From the NCBI GenBank assembly GCA_016184315.1, contig JACPCU010000002.1:1-35707 (forward strand): a DNA stretch of 35,707 bases, given 5' to 3'. This DNA comes from Nitrososphaerota archaeon. GTDB taxonomy: Archaea > Thermoproteota > Nitrososphaeria > Nitrososphaerales > JACQRY01. Shown one piece after another: positions 7,987 through 16,116 of the stretch. The notes under the pieces were generated by a model, which worked only from the letters and a program-made list of their open reading frames with translations, was not told the origin of the DNA and ran no database searches. The translations under genes were made by a program, and so were the position numbers. Within the stretch, counting starts at the first letter, position 1; the number at the start of each line of letters is the position of its first letter.

Positions 7987-8457
7987 ATGGCTATCCTCTC
8001 CGACCGCGACATTGTGAAGAGGGTCTCCTCAGGAGAACTTTTGATCGAGCCGTTTGAAGAGAAGAATCTGACTCCAAACGGCTACGATCTGTCCATCGGG
8101 GAACTGTACTCGTCGGGAGTGGTCTACAAAGTGGGGGATCTGATTGTTGCTCCGCAGACATGGTTCGCTGCGGCGACGAAAGAAAGGGTGAAGATGAGTA
8201 GAGATCTATGCGGCCAGCTGTGGATGAGGAGCACTTGGATCAGGAGGGGGCTCATTGCTTCTTTTGGTTTGGTGGACGCCGGCTTTGAGGGCTCACTGAC
8301 TTTCCCGGCGTTCAACGCCTCCCAGCAGCCCGTCAAGATAGGTGTCGGAGAAAGGTTTGTTCAACTTGTCTTTCAGAAGCTTTCAAGCCAAGTTTCGAAT
8401 GCCTATGATGAGAGGAGCGGTAAATATCAGGGGCAGAGGGGCGTTACACTAAGCTGA
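7987..8457 (+). CDS. dUTPase/dCTP-deaminase superfamily protein
   Basis: From ATG 7987 the protein has 156 residues with the trimeric dUTPase-like fold: ILSDRDIVKRV start, NGYDLSIG (31-38), a nucleotide-binding MRSTWIRRGL (80-89), GLVDAGFEGSLTF (94-106), GERFVQLVF (121-129), and a C-terminal arm GKYQGQRGV. The start fits dCTP deaminases. The Glu that deaminates cytosine (E. coli Glu138) aligns with Pro107, so deamination is unlikely. The Asp of the GLVDAGF motif, which activates water in dUTPases, is kept (Asp97). I infer dUTP diphosphatase or a regulatory paralogue. The frame is open upstream to TTG 7939, but ATG 7987 gives the usual family N-terminus. The last 9 bp overlap the convergent HIT gene. 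Confidence 0.8.
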   Translation: MAILSDRDIVKRVSSGELLIEPFEEKNLTPNGYDLSIGELYSSGVVYKVGDLIVAPQTWFAAATKERVKMSRDLCGQLWMRSTWIRRGLIASFGLVDAGFEGSLTFPAFNASQQPVKIGVGERFVQLVFQKLSSQVSNAYDERSGKYQGQRGVTLS

Positions 8458-8880
8458 CAGATTTCCTCTAATCTTCTCAGCTATTTCATTCATTTCATTT
8501 TCGCTGACTTTGGGTCTGATGGGCATCACCGCGTGGATGGGTCCTCCGCCGTCGCCAGCGAACCTTGGGACGATGTGTAGGTGGAGGTGGGAGATTTCTT
8601 GGCCGCTGTGGGGGCCGTTGTTGACGCCTATTGTAGTTGAATCGGTCTTGAGGCCTTTGTGGACCGCTTTGGTAAGTTTGAAGAGAACTGCAAAGATTGC
8701 TTGGGCGTCTTCTTCGCTGAGGTCGTCGATGTTTGCTACGTGTTTTTTGGGTATGATTAGGATGTGGCCTTTGGCTAGGGGGTATTTGTCTAGGAACGCG
8801 AAGACCTTGGCATCCTCATAGATTCTGTGAGACGGTATGGTGCTGCTGGCGATTCTGCAGAAGATGCATGAGTCAACCAT
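8449..8880 (-). CDS. HIT-family nucleotide hydrolase
   Basis: The 143-residue protein has the histidine-triad signature HLHLHIV (His98, His100, His102), whose central His forms the nucleotidyl intermediate. An N-terminal CIFC (Cys5, Cys8) probably binds zinc, as in many Hint/HIT proteins. FLDKYPLAKGHILIIPKKH (29-47) is the typical core. Members hydrolyse AMP-lysine-type or dinucleoside polyphosphate substrates in the cytosol; the exact substrate is unknown. Start ATG 8880. It converges on the dUTPase-like gene with a 9-bp overlap and lies 17 bp downstream of herA on the same strand, so it could be read with the herA operon. Confidence 0.92.
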   Translation of the reverse strand: MVDSCIFCRIASSTIPSHRIYEDAKVFAFLDKYPLAKGHILIIPKKHVANIDDLSEEDAQAIFAVLFKLTKAVHKGLKTDSTTIGVNNGPHSGQEISHLHLHIVPRFAGDGGGPIHAVMPIRPKVSENEMNEIAEKIRGNLSA

Positions 8881-8897
8881 GGCTTATGCTTCCTATT

Positions 8898-10685
8898 TCA
8901 TGATGGGCTAACGTTTCTGAGAAGAATCTCCTCGTTGTTCGGTGTCTGGATGAAGGCTGGTACGTTCTTCTGTCTTGTCGCCCGGTAGGATACGAAGAGC
9001 CACTGACCTGTTTCAAGCTCGTTGGTCTTCTCCAGTATGTCGTAGCTGAGCGAGAAGGAGTCTGCTATCACCATGCGATCGTAGAACCGTGGCAGAGTAC
9101 TCACAAAGTAGCTGTGCAGCTGCTGCAAAGCATTCACGTTCAAGTGTGCTAGTCTCTGGCTGCTCAGCCAGCAGTGGGCCCGGTACTTTCTTCCCTGGCG
9201 GAGGAGGGCTTCCACCATTTTGTTCGAATAGTCTGAGTAGTCGGATCTGACGGTGCGGTCAGGGATGAATTCTTGAGCCTCATCTAGTACGATGAGCAGT
9301 TTTCTCCTTGCGCCAGAGGTCTTCTTGAGGAAGAGTAGTCTGTCTATGAAGCGTGAGACAGCGAATCTTGCGGTGTCAGGGTTGGGGGTGTATATGATGT
9401 TGAGCCTAGGTGATTTGGGGCTGAGTAGGAATGATGCTAGTTTCTCCGGTGTCATGGGAGTTGTTTCCTCGTTTCCCGGGCTCTGTTCTGGGGTTGAGTT
9501 GACGTAGTTTACTAGAGAAGTCATGTCGAGGCGTAGGGCTGACATTCCGTGTATGGACTGCGTTAATTCGTTGATTATGCTGGCCAACTGCTCCTTGTCT
9601 TCGCTGCTCAGGGTTCTTACGTCGGTCTCCGAGTCGTATCCTTTTTCGCTGAAAAAGTGTTGCAGCAATCCTTGAAGAGCGATTTTTGCCTGTATGCTTC
9701 CGGAGCCCTTGGATTCCGCGGTGTTCTGGAGCAGCTGAACCACGTAGCTGAGGGTGATCTTTGCAGCATCATCCGACGCTACCGTGGCAACTTTTTCGAC
9801 TCTGTGCTCGTCGAAGAGTCTCTGAGTCCACTTCAGGAGTTCCTTTTCAGACAGATGGGTCTCAAGGGTCTCAGGCAGGGTCTGCGAGTTAAGGAGGTTG
9901 ACGGGGTCGCTGTGGAAATCCTCCGTGGAGAAGAACCGGCCTTCAGCTGACAGCACGTCAAGGAGATGTACCGCGTATTCTCCTGCTACGTCGAAGACTG
10001 CGACCTTTAGGTCCGGGATCTTCTGCATGGCTTGCCGGATCAGGAATGATGTTAGATTCGACTTGCCTGCCCCTGTGAAGCCGAATACCCCTGTGTGATA
10101 CCTGACCAGGCTCTCTATGTCAACTGTAAGCGGAATGTTGAAGCCCAGCATGGAGCCGATTTCGACTCCTCTTTCAACGCACAGAAACTTGCTGACAGTC
10201 TCCTTTGAAAGAAGATGAGCTTTGGCTCCGGTTAGGGGAACAAGTCTTGCTCGGGTGAACCTCGGCTCCTTACCGCTGTCTGCCTCCATGCGGTGAAACA
10301 TAGGAACGGCAGCGACATCTATCCACGTTTCGTCGCTGCGACCCCAGCTGCCGTCAATAGTATTCAGATACTCCTTACGTATCACCGTGGGCATGGCCAC
10401 ATCCATGCCTAGCATCTGGAAGTGGGTAGGCCTGAGTGCTGCGACTTCATAGATCAGGTATGATGTTCCATTATGTGTAGGTCTCTCTATGGCTACGAAT
10501 GACGGTTCGTGGAGTCTATCTAGTACTTCGAAGTCGAATTTGACTTCAAGCACCGCGACAGAGCTTGAAAGTGTGACGTCGCCTTCATGCATTCTCGTTG
10601 TCCTAGTTACAACTCTGTGATCTCGGAGCCTCGCCTCAAACTTACCGCCCATGTCGTCGAAGACACTATTCGATTCTTTGGTCAT
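8898..10685 (-). CDS. herA: HerA-type DNA-translocating ATPase
   Basis: This 595-residue FtsK/HerA-superfamily ATPase has a beta-rich N-terminal part consistent with a HAS barrel (about 20-180), a Walker A GFTGAGKSN at 202-210, and a Walker B LLIVLDEAQEF near residue 465, followed by an arginine-rich RQGRKYRAH and an SQRLAHLN sensor region. Archaeal HerA forms a hexamer that pumps DNA and drives the NurA nuclease in double-strand-break end resection. Its ATG overlaps the stop of the upstream nurA gene (ATGA, 10682-10685), so the two are translationally coupled. No mre11 or rad50 lies nearby, although in many archaea the four are clustered. A defence-type HerA/NurA pair is an alternative role. 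Confidence 0.9.
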   Translation of the reverse strand: MTKESNSVFDDMGGKFEARLRDHRVVTRTTRMHEGDVTLSSSVAVLEVKFDFEVLDRLHEPSFVAIERPTHNGTSYLIYEVAALRPTHFQMLGMDVAMPTVIRKEYLNTIDGSWGRSDETWIDVAAVPMFHRMEADSGKEPRFTRARLVPLTGAKAHLLSKETVSKFLCVERGVEIGSMLGFNIPLTVDIESLVRYHTGVFGFTGAGKSNLTSFLIRQAMQKIPDLKVAVFDVAGEYAVHLLDVLSAEGRFFSTEDFHSDPVNLLNSQTLPETLETHLSEKELLKWTQRLFDEHRVEKVATVASDDAAKITLSYVVQLLQNTAESKGSGSIQAKIALQGLLQHFFSEKGYDSETDVRTLSSEDKEQLASIINELTQSIHGMSALRLDMTSLVNYVNSTPEQSPGNEETTPMTPEKLASFLLSPKSPRLNIIYTPNPDTARFAVSRFIDRLLFLKKTSGARRKLLIVLDEAQEFIPDRTVRSDYSDYSNKMVEALLRQGRKYRAHCWLSSQRLAHLNVNALQQLHSYFVSTLPRFYDRMVIADSFSLSYDILEKTNELETGQWLFVSYRATRQKNVPAFIQTPNNEEILLRNVSPS

Positions 10686-12505
10686 GATTGGAAAACCTCT
10701 CTGTGAGCAGCTCGGCTCCTAGCTGCCTCGCTCTCTGCTCTGAAGTCTCGGTACCGGCGGGAGAGGGAGAAGATCCTCTCCTTCCTCGCCAATGTGCCTA
10801 ACTCCAGGTCAGCGACTCCCCGCAGCATGGCTCTCATGGCTTTGACTTCCGCCTTCACAGCTTTGTCGGCAAGATAAAGGAGCTGGCTGTGTCCCAGAGC
10901 CTCCAAGACCTCTGGGTTATCTCCCATAGAGAGAATATGGAGGATGACGTTGTCAAGGGGGTTAGTAGGTGCTCCTTCGAAGCAGGGGTTGATCTTCGTC
11001 TTTATGCCCATTTGCAGCACGTCCACTTGGTCTGAATAAGTCTGGTCTATGGTGGTGTTGTAGAACCTGTCGTAGGCGAAGACGGGGGATCGGGTGGCGG
11101 GGTCGGTTGTGAATGATCGGAGCTGGAAGTAGGCTTTGACGAAGACTCTTTCCCTCGAAACAAGTTTCCTAGCGGCCTTCAGCACGGTGTCAGGGTCGCT
11201 GTTTTCAACAAGAGTTGTGAAGCACGCGTCATAGCTGATTGTCCGCCAAGGCGTCTTGACCAAGTCACTGTTAGCAGCAGCCATTATGGTGAGGAAAGCT
11301 CTGTCATTCTTCAAATTGGGAAGTGGTTTGCTCAGCTTCAATAAGCCGCTGTGGGTCGATAAGGGAAGGACTGATCTTGTGAACTCAGATGCACCGGTAT
11401 CCTTCGTTATCCCCACCACCAGCACCTTCCTCAGCTTTGCTTGATGCATCAACTCGTAGATCAAAAACGCGTTTACCGCGCCGAGATCAAGCACTGTCAA
11501 CCATTTGTCGTCACCGAGCTGAAGCGGATGTTCCACGCTTTGAAATACTCTCTTTGAGGCTTCTTTTGCCACAGCTGAGACTCTGACCCAATAGTCCTTC
11601 GCACTGTTCTTCAGGAAGATCGATGCTGCGCTGGTTTTTTCGATAAGCTCGCCGCCATACTTCTTGCTTAAGACATTCAATCGTGAAATGATCTTTTCTA
11701 CGTGATTGTCGCCGATTCCTAGTTCCTTTGCCAGCTCGGCTTTCGCTATCTCTCCGTCATGGTTTAGTATCGTTTGGATGGCTGCGTAGACCAAGTAAGG
11801 CGGTCTCTTGGGCACATAGAGGTCACCGGGGCCAAGTACAGTTGCTAAGCTCAGGTCAAGCATGGACAGCTGCCCCTTTGGAGTCGCGAAACTGGTGAGC
11901 GAAGTCTCCCCAGTTGAAAGCAGGAGCCTCAAGTCTCTGGACGCTGGGCCAAACGTAGCGTAGAGAGGTCTGTCAAGGAAGACAACCTTCACATCCTTGT
12001 TCTCTACCGAGTCAAGACCGATCGAGAGCTCTGCTAAAGTCATCAGCGCGTAGGGTATGCGTTCCAGAGACCGCTCGAAGTCAAAGTCAGTTTCAGCCGT
12101 TCTCAGGGTTCTAGAAACCTCCGAGAGGTCTTCAAGCCACAGCGGCACCGCTGCTGAGACCGAACGCCTAGAGTCTCGTTCAGCTTCCTTCAGTTCAAGC
12201 CGTACCCCATCTTTCCCAACCAAGAGGGGGCATCGGAAGGCCGTTGCGCACACATAGAAGAGAAGCATCTCAAGCCTCTCATCGTAGTCCATGGAGCCGT
12301 CAATCCCGACCGCGCTATGCACGCCTTCGGGGAAGAATCTGAGTGCTTCTGCAACAGCACTCTTAGCATCCAAGCCTCTTACCAGCGACGCGAACTCCGA
12401 ATGTCCTTTCAGATCTGAAACCCTGCTGGTAAACCTCTGGACGAGCGAAGACGTTTGACGCCCAAGCCTCTCCGCGACACTACTGGACACCTCTATCACC
12501 TTCAA
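10682..12505 (-). CDS. nurA: NurA-like nuclease, unusually long, with internal HTH-like region
   Basis: The N-terminal block AVGIDGSMDY (Asp69 of the DGS motif) matches the first metal-binding motif of NurA nucleases. VVFLDRPLY (about 173-181) fits the second, and GHSQLLYLADKA near the C-terminus resembles the family's terminal motif. NurA makes a DNA nuclease dimer that works inside the HerA ring. At 607 residues it is well above the roughly 340-450 usual for the family. The extra middle part includes AKAELAKELGIGDNHVEKIISRL-like sequence (about 255-280), which reads as a winged-helix/HTH. TTG start at 12505. The stop overlaps the herA start by 4 nt. Assignment is by motif and by coupling to herA. 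Confidence 0.75.
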   Translation of the reverse strand: MKVIEVSSSVAERLGRQTSSLVQRFTSRVSDLKGHSEFASLVRGLDAKSAVAEALRFFPEGVHSAVGIDGSMDYDERLEMLLFYVCATAFRCPLLVGKDGVRLELKEAERDSRRSVSAAVPLWLEDLSEVSRTLRTAETDFDFERSLERIPYALMTLAELSIGLDSVENKDVKVVFLDRPLYATFGPASRDLRLLLSTGETSLTSFATPKGQLSMLDLSLATVLGPGDLYVPKRPPYLVYAAIQTILNHDGEIAKAELAKELGIGDNHVEKIISRLNVLSKKYGGELIEKTSAASIFLKNSAKDYWVRVSAVAKEASKRVFQSVEHPLQLGDDKWLTVLDLGAVNAFLIYELMHQAKLRKVLVVGITKDTGASEFTRSVLPLSTHSGLLKLSKPLPNLKNDRAFLTIMAAANSDLVKTPWRTISYDACFTTLVENSDPDTVLKAARKLVSRERVFVKAYFQLRSFTTDPATRSPVFAYDRFYNTTIDQTYSDQVDVLQMGIKTKINPCFEGAPTNPLDNVILHILSMGDNPEVLEALGHSQLLYLADKAVKAEVKAMRAMLRGVADLELGTLARKERIFSLSRRYRDFRAESEAARSRAAHREVFQS

Positions 12506-12620
12506 ATAGACACTTGTCTTCTACGGCAAACAGCTCTTAGCCAGCAGACGGGTCCTATTGAAGAATATTTCTCAATCTTCGAGGAATAAACAACCTTACA
12601 CGTCTCAGACACAGTGCGAG

Positions 12621-13481
12621 TTAGAGCCACTTTATTTTACGAAAGACTATGATGGCTAGTGTAGAGATTATGATCTGGAATATTATGACCGCAGGGTATG
12701 CCCAAGGTATCTCAAGCTCAGGCATGGATCGGAAATTCATTCCGAAATGACCGGCGATAACGTTCGGTATCATTAACACAACTGTGAGGGCGGTGAGCTT
12801 CTTCACAACCTCGTTAAGCCTCTCGATCCGCTTGTTGAGCTCAGTGGTGACCATGATCTCATGGTCCCGGGCTATGTCCTTCAGCATGTTGAACCTGTTC
12901 CGGCATCTATCTAGAAGACCACGGCCCTCAGCAATCAAAACACTGTAGTCAAAAGAGATGTATCTCGTCTCTACTTCTTTCAGCGGGCTTTCCTCCAGCC
13001 TTAATACCAAATCGTCGAAGTCTTCCAGCCTGTCGTATAATCGACTGAACTCTAAAGCCAGCTCACGATACTTCTTAGCATCATAGCTTTGTTCAATCTC
13101 CTTTATCCCGTTGATCAATACTTCCAGCCTTTTCTTGTAGCTTACAACTGCCTTGTTGAGAATAAGGTAGGCCAGCACTGTGCTCCTCCCGTAAGGCTTG
13201 TTGCACACCTTCTCAAACGGGTTGAAGGCTTCGGCTCGAGGAGGGCTCTTAGAGTAGAGAAAGGCCTTCTCCTCAGTCATGAAGAGCAGGTTATTGGGAT
13301 CATCATTCTCGTAGTCCTTGATGTTCAGGATCAAGTATTTCTCAGCAGATTGAAGGAAGCCTGTGTTCAGCTGCATGATCGACTGAAAATCGATGGCATA
13401 TCCGGCTTCTCCGACAGCCTTGGAGAAGGCGACTACGTCATCAAAGATCTGCACTCCGGGTCTCAGACTGGCCGTCTGCAT
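12621..13481 (-). CDS. CorA-family divalent metal transporter
   Basis: The 286-residue protein has a long helical, charged cytoplasmic domain followed by two C-terminal membrane helices. The first (about 228-248) ends in the CorA signature GMN within AGHFGMNF; the second covers about 258-279, followed by RKIKWL. CorA pentamers carry Mg2+ (or Co2+/Ni2+/Zn2+) across the membrane. The loop after GMN (RSMPELEIPWAYP) is short and acidic, as in the family. Start ATG 13481 follows a strong GGAGG ribosome-binding site, so unlike many genes here it has a leader. Confidence 0.9.
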   Translation of the reverse strand: MQTASLRPGVQIFDDVVAFSKAVGEAGYAIDFQSIMQLNTGFLQSAEKYLILNIKDYENDDPNNLLFMTEEKAFLYSKSPPRAEAFNPFEKVCNKPYGRSTVLAYLILNKAVVSYKKRLEVLINGIKEIEQSYDAKKYRELALEFSRLYDRLEDFDDLVLRLEESPLKEVETRYISFDYSVLIAEGRGLLDRCRNRFNMLKDIARDHEIMVTTELNKRIERLNEVVKKLTALTVVLMIPNVIAGHFGMNFRSMPELEIPWAYPAVIIFQIIISTLAIIVFRKIKWL

Positions 13482-13489
13482 GTTCTGAT

Positions 13490-13530
13490 CCTCCCTCCGC
13501 TCCCGTAAGCCCGCTGCAAGCCGTCTTATA
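13490..13530 (-). promoter_or_regulatory. corA-like gene promoter and ribosome-binding site
   Basis: On the minus strand a TATA-like tataag (13525-13530) sits about 47 bp before the ATG, and a GGAGG (13490-13494) lies 8 nt before it. This gives a leadered transcript with a strong Shine-Dalgarno site, in contrast to the leaderless layout of several neighbours. Confidence 0.55.
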
Positions 13531-13559
13531 CGCCTAATGGTTCGCCTACCCGCACAAAA

Positions 13560-13964
13560 CTAGGGGCTTGATGCTCCGAATCTCTCGTCATACTCGGAGA
13601 CGAGCACTGGTTCAACGACCCCAGCAGCGATAGCCTCGTTCCCATCGTCAAGGATGATGGGGAGAGCAGTTGCGTGATATGGCGGCTCAAACCCTTCTAG
13701 GCTAGCATCGTCTGAAACATCAACGATCTTGCTCCACTCTCCATTGGTGAGGGAGAAGCGTCTGACTCTGGTTATGTTTCTCTGGCCGAAGCCTCCTCCT
13801 CTGCCTCCAGCCGCGTGGGTTATGGCAGCTAGTTCAAGGATATAGACGCTGTTTTCGCCTTGCTTTGTGTTCAAACGTATGTCGCTTGTGCTGACTAGTA
13901 GCGCCAGCTTGTAGACTGCCTTACTTCTGATCAGCTCCATTAGTTCTTGGAATGCGTTGTTCAT
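13560..13964 (-). CDS. Uncharacterised small protein
   Basis: From ATG 13964 this encodes 134 residues beginning MNNAFQELMELIRS. The frame is open to 14072, but a TATA-like tttaaa at 13998-14003 lies about 36 bp before ATG 13964, supporting the shorter form. A Gly-rich stretch (AAGGRGGGFGQRN) sits in the middle and the C-terminal third is acidic. No membrane segments or known motif are visible. I do not recognise a family. It is divergent from the isochorismatase-like gene at 14092. Confidence 0.6.
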   Translation of the reverse strand: MNNAFQELMELIRSKAVYKLALLVSTSDIRLNTKQGENSVYILELAAITHAAGGRGGGFGQRNITRVRRFSLTNGEWSKIVDVSDDASLEGFEPPYHATALPIILDDGNEAIAAGVVEPVLVSEYDERFGASSP

Positions 13965-13997
13965 GTTGGGTGACCGTTCAGGCGATTGAGTCTTTTG

Positions 13998-14003
13998 TTT
14001 AAA
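13998..14003 (-). promoter_or_regulatory. TATA box, minus strand
   Basis: The symmetric tttaaa is placed about 36 bp before ATG 13964 on the minus strand and supports that start over the longer frame. The inference is from spacing only. Confidence 0.4.
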
Positions 14004-14060
14004 TCTCTTTGGAGCATGAAGAAACACTATTTGCGACTCAAATGGAGTGTCTGCACAAGA

Positions 14061-14066
14061 CTTATA
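14061..14066 (+). promoter_or_regulatory. TATA box for the isochorismatase-like gene
   Basis: cttata is centred about 28 bp before an in-frame GTG at 14092 but only about 17 bp before the TTG at 14080. Leaderless initiation at GTG 14092 is the better fit. Confidence 0.45.
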
Positions 14067-14091
14067 GCCCATAATCCACTTGTCTGCCTAC

Positions 14092-14769
14092 GTGTCTAAG
14101 GAATCTGATTGGAGTTTCGAAGAGCTGGTGAACCCTGCTCACACAGCTCTAGTAGTCGTGGACATGCAGAACGATTTCTGCAGCGAAAAGGGCTACGCAG
14201 GCAGGAAAGGCTCTGTGGCATCGGTGACGGAGATGGCTCCTAGATTAGTCAACACGCTCCTCAAGGCAAGAGATCTAGGCATCCTAGTTATCTTCACCAA
14301 GGCGATTCACTCTGCTTGGGATGCTTCGCCCGCTTGGTCGAGGCTCAGGGGCGACAAGCTTTACGGCCAGGCTCAAGAAAACGCTTGGGGCTCAGACTGG
14401 TTCGAGGAGTATGAGGAGCTCAGACCCTTGGAAGGCGAGTATGTTGTCCCCAAGAGACGCTACAGCGCCTTCAAGAACACCGATCTAGACGTCGTTTTGA
14501 AGGCCAAGGGGATACGGACACTGGTCTTCACGGGCACAGCTACCCACGGCTGCGTAGAGTCAAGTGTAAGAGACGCTTTTGAGACAGACTACAACTGCGT
14601 AGTTCTCAGAGACTGCACTGCAACAGGGGACAAACAGATCCATGATCACAGTCTCAAAGTCATGTCGATGAACTTCGGAACCGTAGTGGATTCAGGTAAA
14701 GTGCTGGACGCGTGGATGAATTCTCCTCAGGCTCGTCTCCGCGGCGCCCAGAAGCCGCTGAACATGTAG
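14092..14769 (+). CDS. Isochorismatase-family cysteine hydrolase
   Basis: The protein of about 225 residues has the family catalytic triad: Asp24 in VVVDMQNDF, Lys121 in VVPKRRYSAF, and Cys154 in ATHGCVESS. The family includes nicotinamidase, N-carbamoylsarcosine amidase and related amidohydrolases; the GTATHGCVESSVRDA segment resembles the amidase group, but the substrate is not predictable. A TTG at 14080 opens the frame four codons earlier. GTG 14092 is chosen because a TATA box lies 28 bp before it. It is followed 21 bp later by an LLM oxidoreductase on the same strand, so the two may form an operon. Confidence 0.88.
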   Translation: MSKESDWSFEELVNPAHTALVVVDMQNDFCSEKGYAGRKGSVASVTEMAPRLVNTLLKARDLGILVIFTKAIHSAWDASPAWSRLRGDKLYGQAQENAWGSDWFEEYEELRPLEGEYVVPKRRYSAFKNTDLDVVLKAKGIRTLVFTGTATHGCVESSVRDAFETDYNCVVLRDCTATGDKQIHDHSLKVMSMNFGTVVDSGKVLDAWMNSPQARLRGAQKPLNM

Positions 14770-14790
14770 CATGTTTGGAGACGGGCGTCT

Positions 14791-15735
14791 TTGCCCGCCA
14801 AGATAGAGTTCGGGGTAAATCTACCCCAGTTCCACCCCACGACGCCTACTAGTCTAGTTTCTTTAGGAGAGTTCGCTGAGAAGGCTGAGGACTTGGGCTT
14901 TGACTCCATCTGGACTCTTGACCGAGTGTTCAGCACCTTTCCCTTCCTTGAACCGCTGACCTCTCTGATCTATGCCTCTGCCAAAACGGGGCGAGTGAAG
15001 ATGGGCACAGCCATCCTCATGACACCCCTACGGACTCCAAGTATTCTGGCTAAGACTGCTGCGACTGTGGACTTTCTCTCCGGGGGGAGAATGATCCTCG
15101 GCATTGCTCTGGGTGGACACCCGGGCGAATACGCTGCCAGCGGTGTCCCGATAGGAGAGAGAGTTGCGAGGTTAATGGAGGGCCTGAGGATAATGAGGCT
15201 TCTCTGGCGCGAAGATGATGCCAGTTTTCAGGGCCGCTTCTGGAGCCTCAGCCATGCGACTATTTCGCCGAAGCCTCTGCAGAAAGGGGGGATACCTGTT
15301 TGGATAGGTGGCAGCCAGATCGGTGCGACTGTGAATGACGCTGCTGTGAAGCGAGCGGCTCAGCACGGCGACGGGTGGCTGGGGGCAGGTTCCACATCTC
15401 TGAAGGCTTTTGCTGATGCCTACCGAAGGTTTGTTCAGTATGCTAAGGGGTTCGGGAGGGATCCTGAGGGTCTGGCTGCAGCTAAGAGGGTGTATCTGCA
15501 CGTCGATTCTGACCGGGAGAAAGCGAGAACTATTCTGGTGGAAACCTTGTCAGCCTTCTACGGGAAGAGATTCGATGTGGAGGGGCTGTGCGTCTATGGT
15601 GGCGATAAGGAATGTGCAGAGCACTTGGCTAGGTTTGTGGATGCTGGTGCACGGACATTGATTCTGCATCCGGTGTCGGATCAGTTGCAGCAAGCAGAGA
15701 TTTTAGCTAAGGATGTGATACCGGCGCTGCGTTAA
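14791..15735 (+). CDS. LLM-class (luciferase-like) flavin/F420-dependent oxidoreductase
   Basis: The 314-residue TIM-barrel protein has family features: FGVNLPQ (about 7-13), AEDLGFDSIWTLDRV, a core GRMILGIALGGHPGEY, and PVWIGGSQ (about 168). Members use FMN or coenzyme F420 to oxidise or reduce varied substrates; in archaea F420 is common, but the cofactor cannot be settled here. Start TTG 14791 lies 21 bp after the upstream stop, with a purine-rich ggagacggg just before it. The 3' end overlaps a convergent gene by 4 bp. Confidence 0.9.
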   Translation: MPAKIEFGVNLPQFHPTTPTSLVSLGEFAEKAEDLGFDSIWTLDRVFSTFPFLEPLTSLIYASAKTGRVKMGTAILMTPLRTPSILAKTAATVDFLSGGRMILGIALGGHPGEYAASGVPIGERVARLMEGLRIMRLLWREDDASFQGRFWSLSHATISPKPLQKGGIPVWIGGSQIGATVNDAAVKRAAQHGDGWLGAGSTSLKAFADAYRRFVQYAKGFGRDPEGLAAAKRVYLHVDSDREKARTILVETLSAFYGKRFDVEGLCVYGGDKECAEHLARFVDAGARTLILHPVSDQLQQAEILAKDVIPALR

Positions 15736-16064
15736 GCAAGCTTAGCTGCTTCCTTCAAGAGTCGCGTGAGCTCTTCTTCCTTTATGTCTGTCATGGTTCT
15801 TACCTTTATGTGCCGTATACCTTTGCCTGTTCCTTCAAGCAGTTTTGAGTTGAGCAGTGCGCCTTTTGTGAACGCGAGGTTGACATGGTCTTTGTAGGTG
15901 ACTAGGGCTGCGACGCTCCTACCGTTGACTGCGTAGAAGGGGTATCCCCACTTGACTTTCTCATCCGCATCAGGCAAAGCTTTCTTGATGAGCACCTGCA
16001 AACCTTGGGTCAACGCTCTTATCTTAGGGTCAAGCTTACTGATCAGAGAATCTACGTCGTCCAC
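15732..16064 (-). CDS. DUF1801 (YdhG-like) small protein
   Basis: The 110-residue protein has the DUF1801 pattern: helical start ISKLDPKIRALTQGLQ, the signature KWGYPFYAVNG (about 38-48), a central VTYKDHVNLAFTKG, and KVRTMTDIKEEEL near the end. The function of the family is not established; it adopts an iron-chaperone-like fold. The start is GTG 16064, 27 bp from a TATA element shared with the divergent osmC-like gene, implying a leaderless transcript. It converges on the LLM gene with a 4-bp overlap. Confidence 0.8.
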   Translation of the reverse strand: MDDVDSLISKLDPKIRALTQGLQVLIKKALPDADEKVKWGYPFYAVNGRSVAALVTYKDHVNLAFTKGALLNSKLLEGTGKGIRHIKVRTMTDIKEEELTRLLKEAAKLA

Positions 16065-16087
16065 AGTGACTGCGTCTTCTCATAGAG

Positions 16088-16094
16088 TATTATA
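16088..16094. promoter_or_regulatory. Shared bidirectional TATA element
   Basis: The sequence tattata (tataata on the other strand) is centred 26 bp before ATG 16117 on the plus strand and 27 bp before GTG 16064 on the minus strand. A single near-symmetric TATA element could therefore start two divergent leaderless transcripts. Confidence 0.55.
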
Positions 16095-16116
16095 GCTATG
16101 GGCGGAAGACCCTGTC

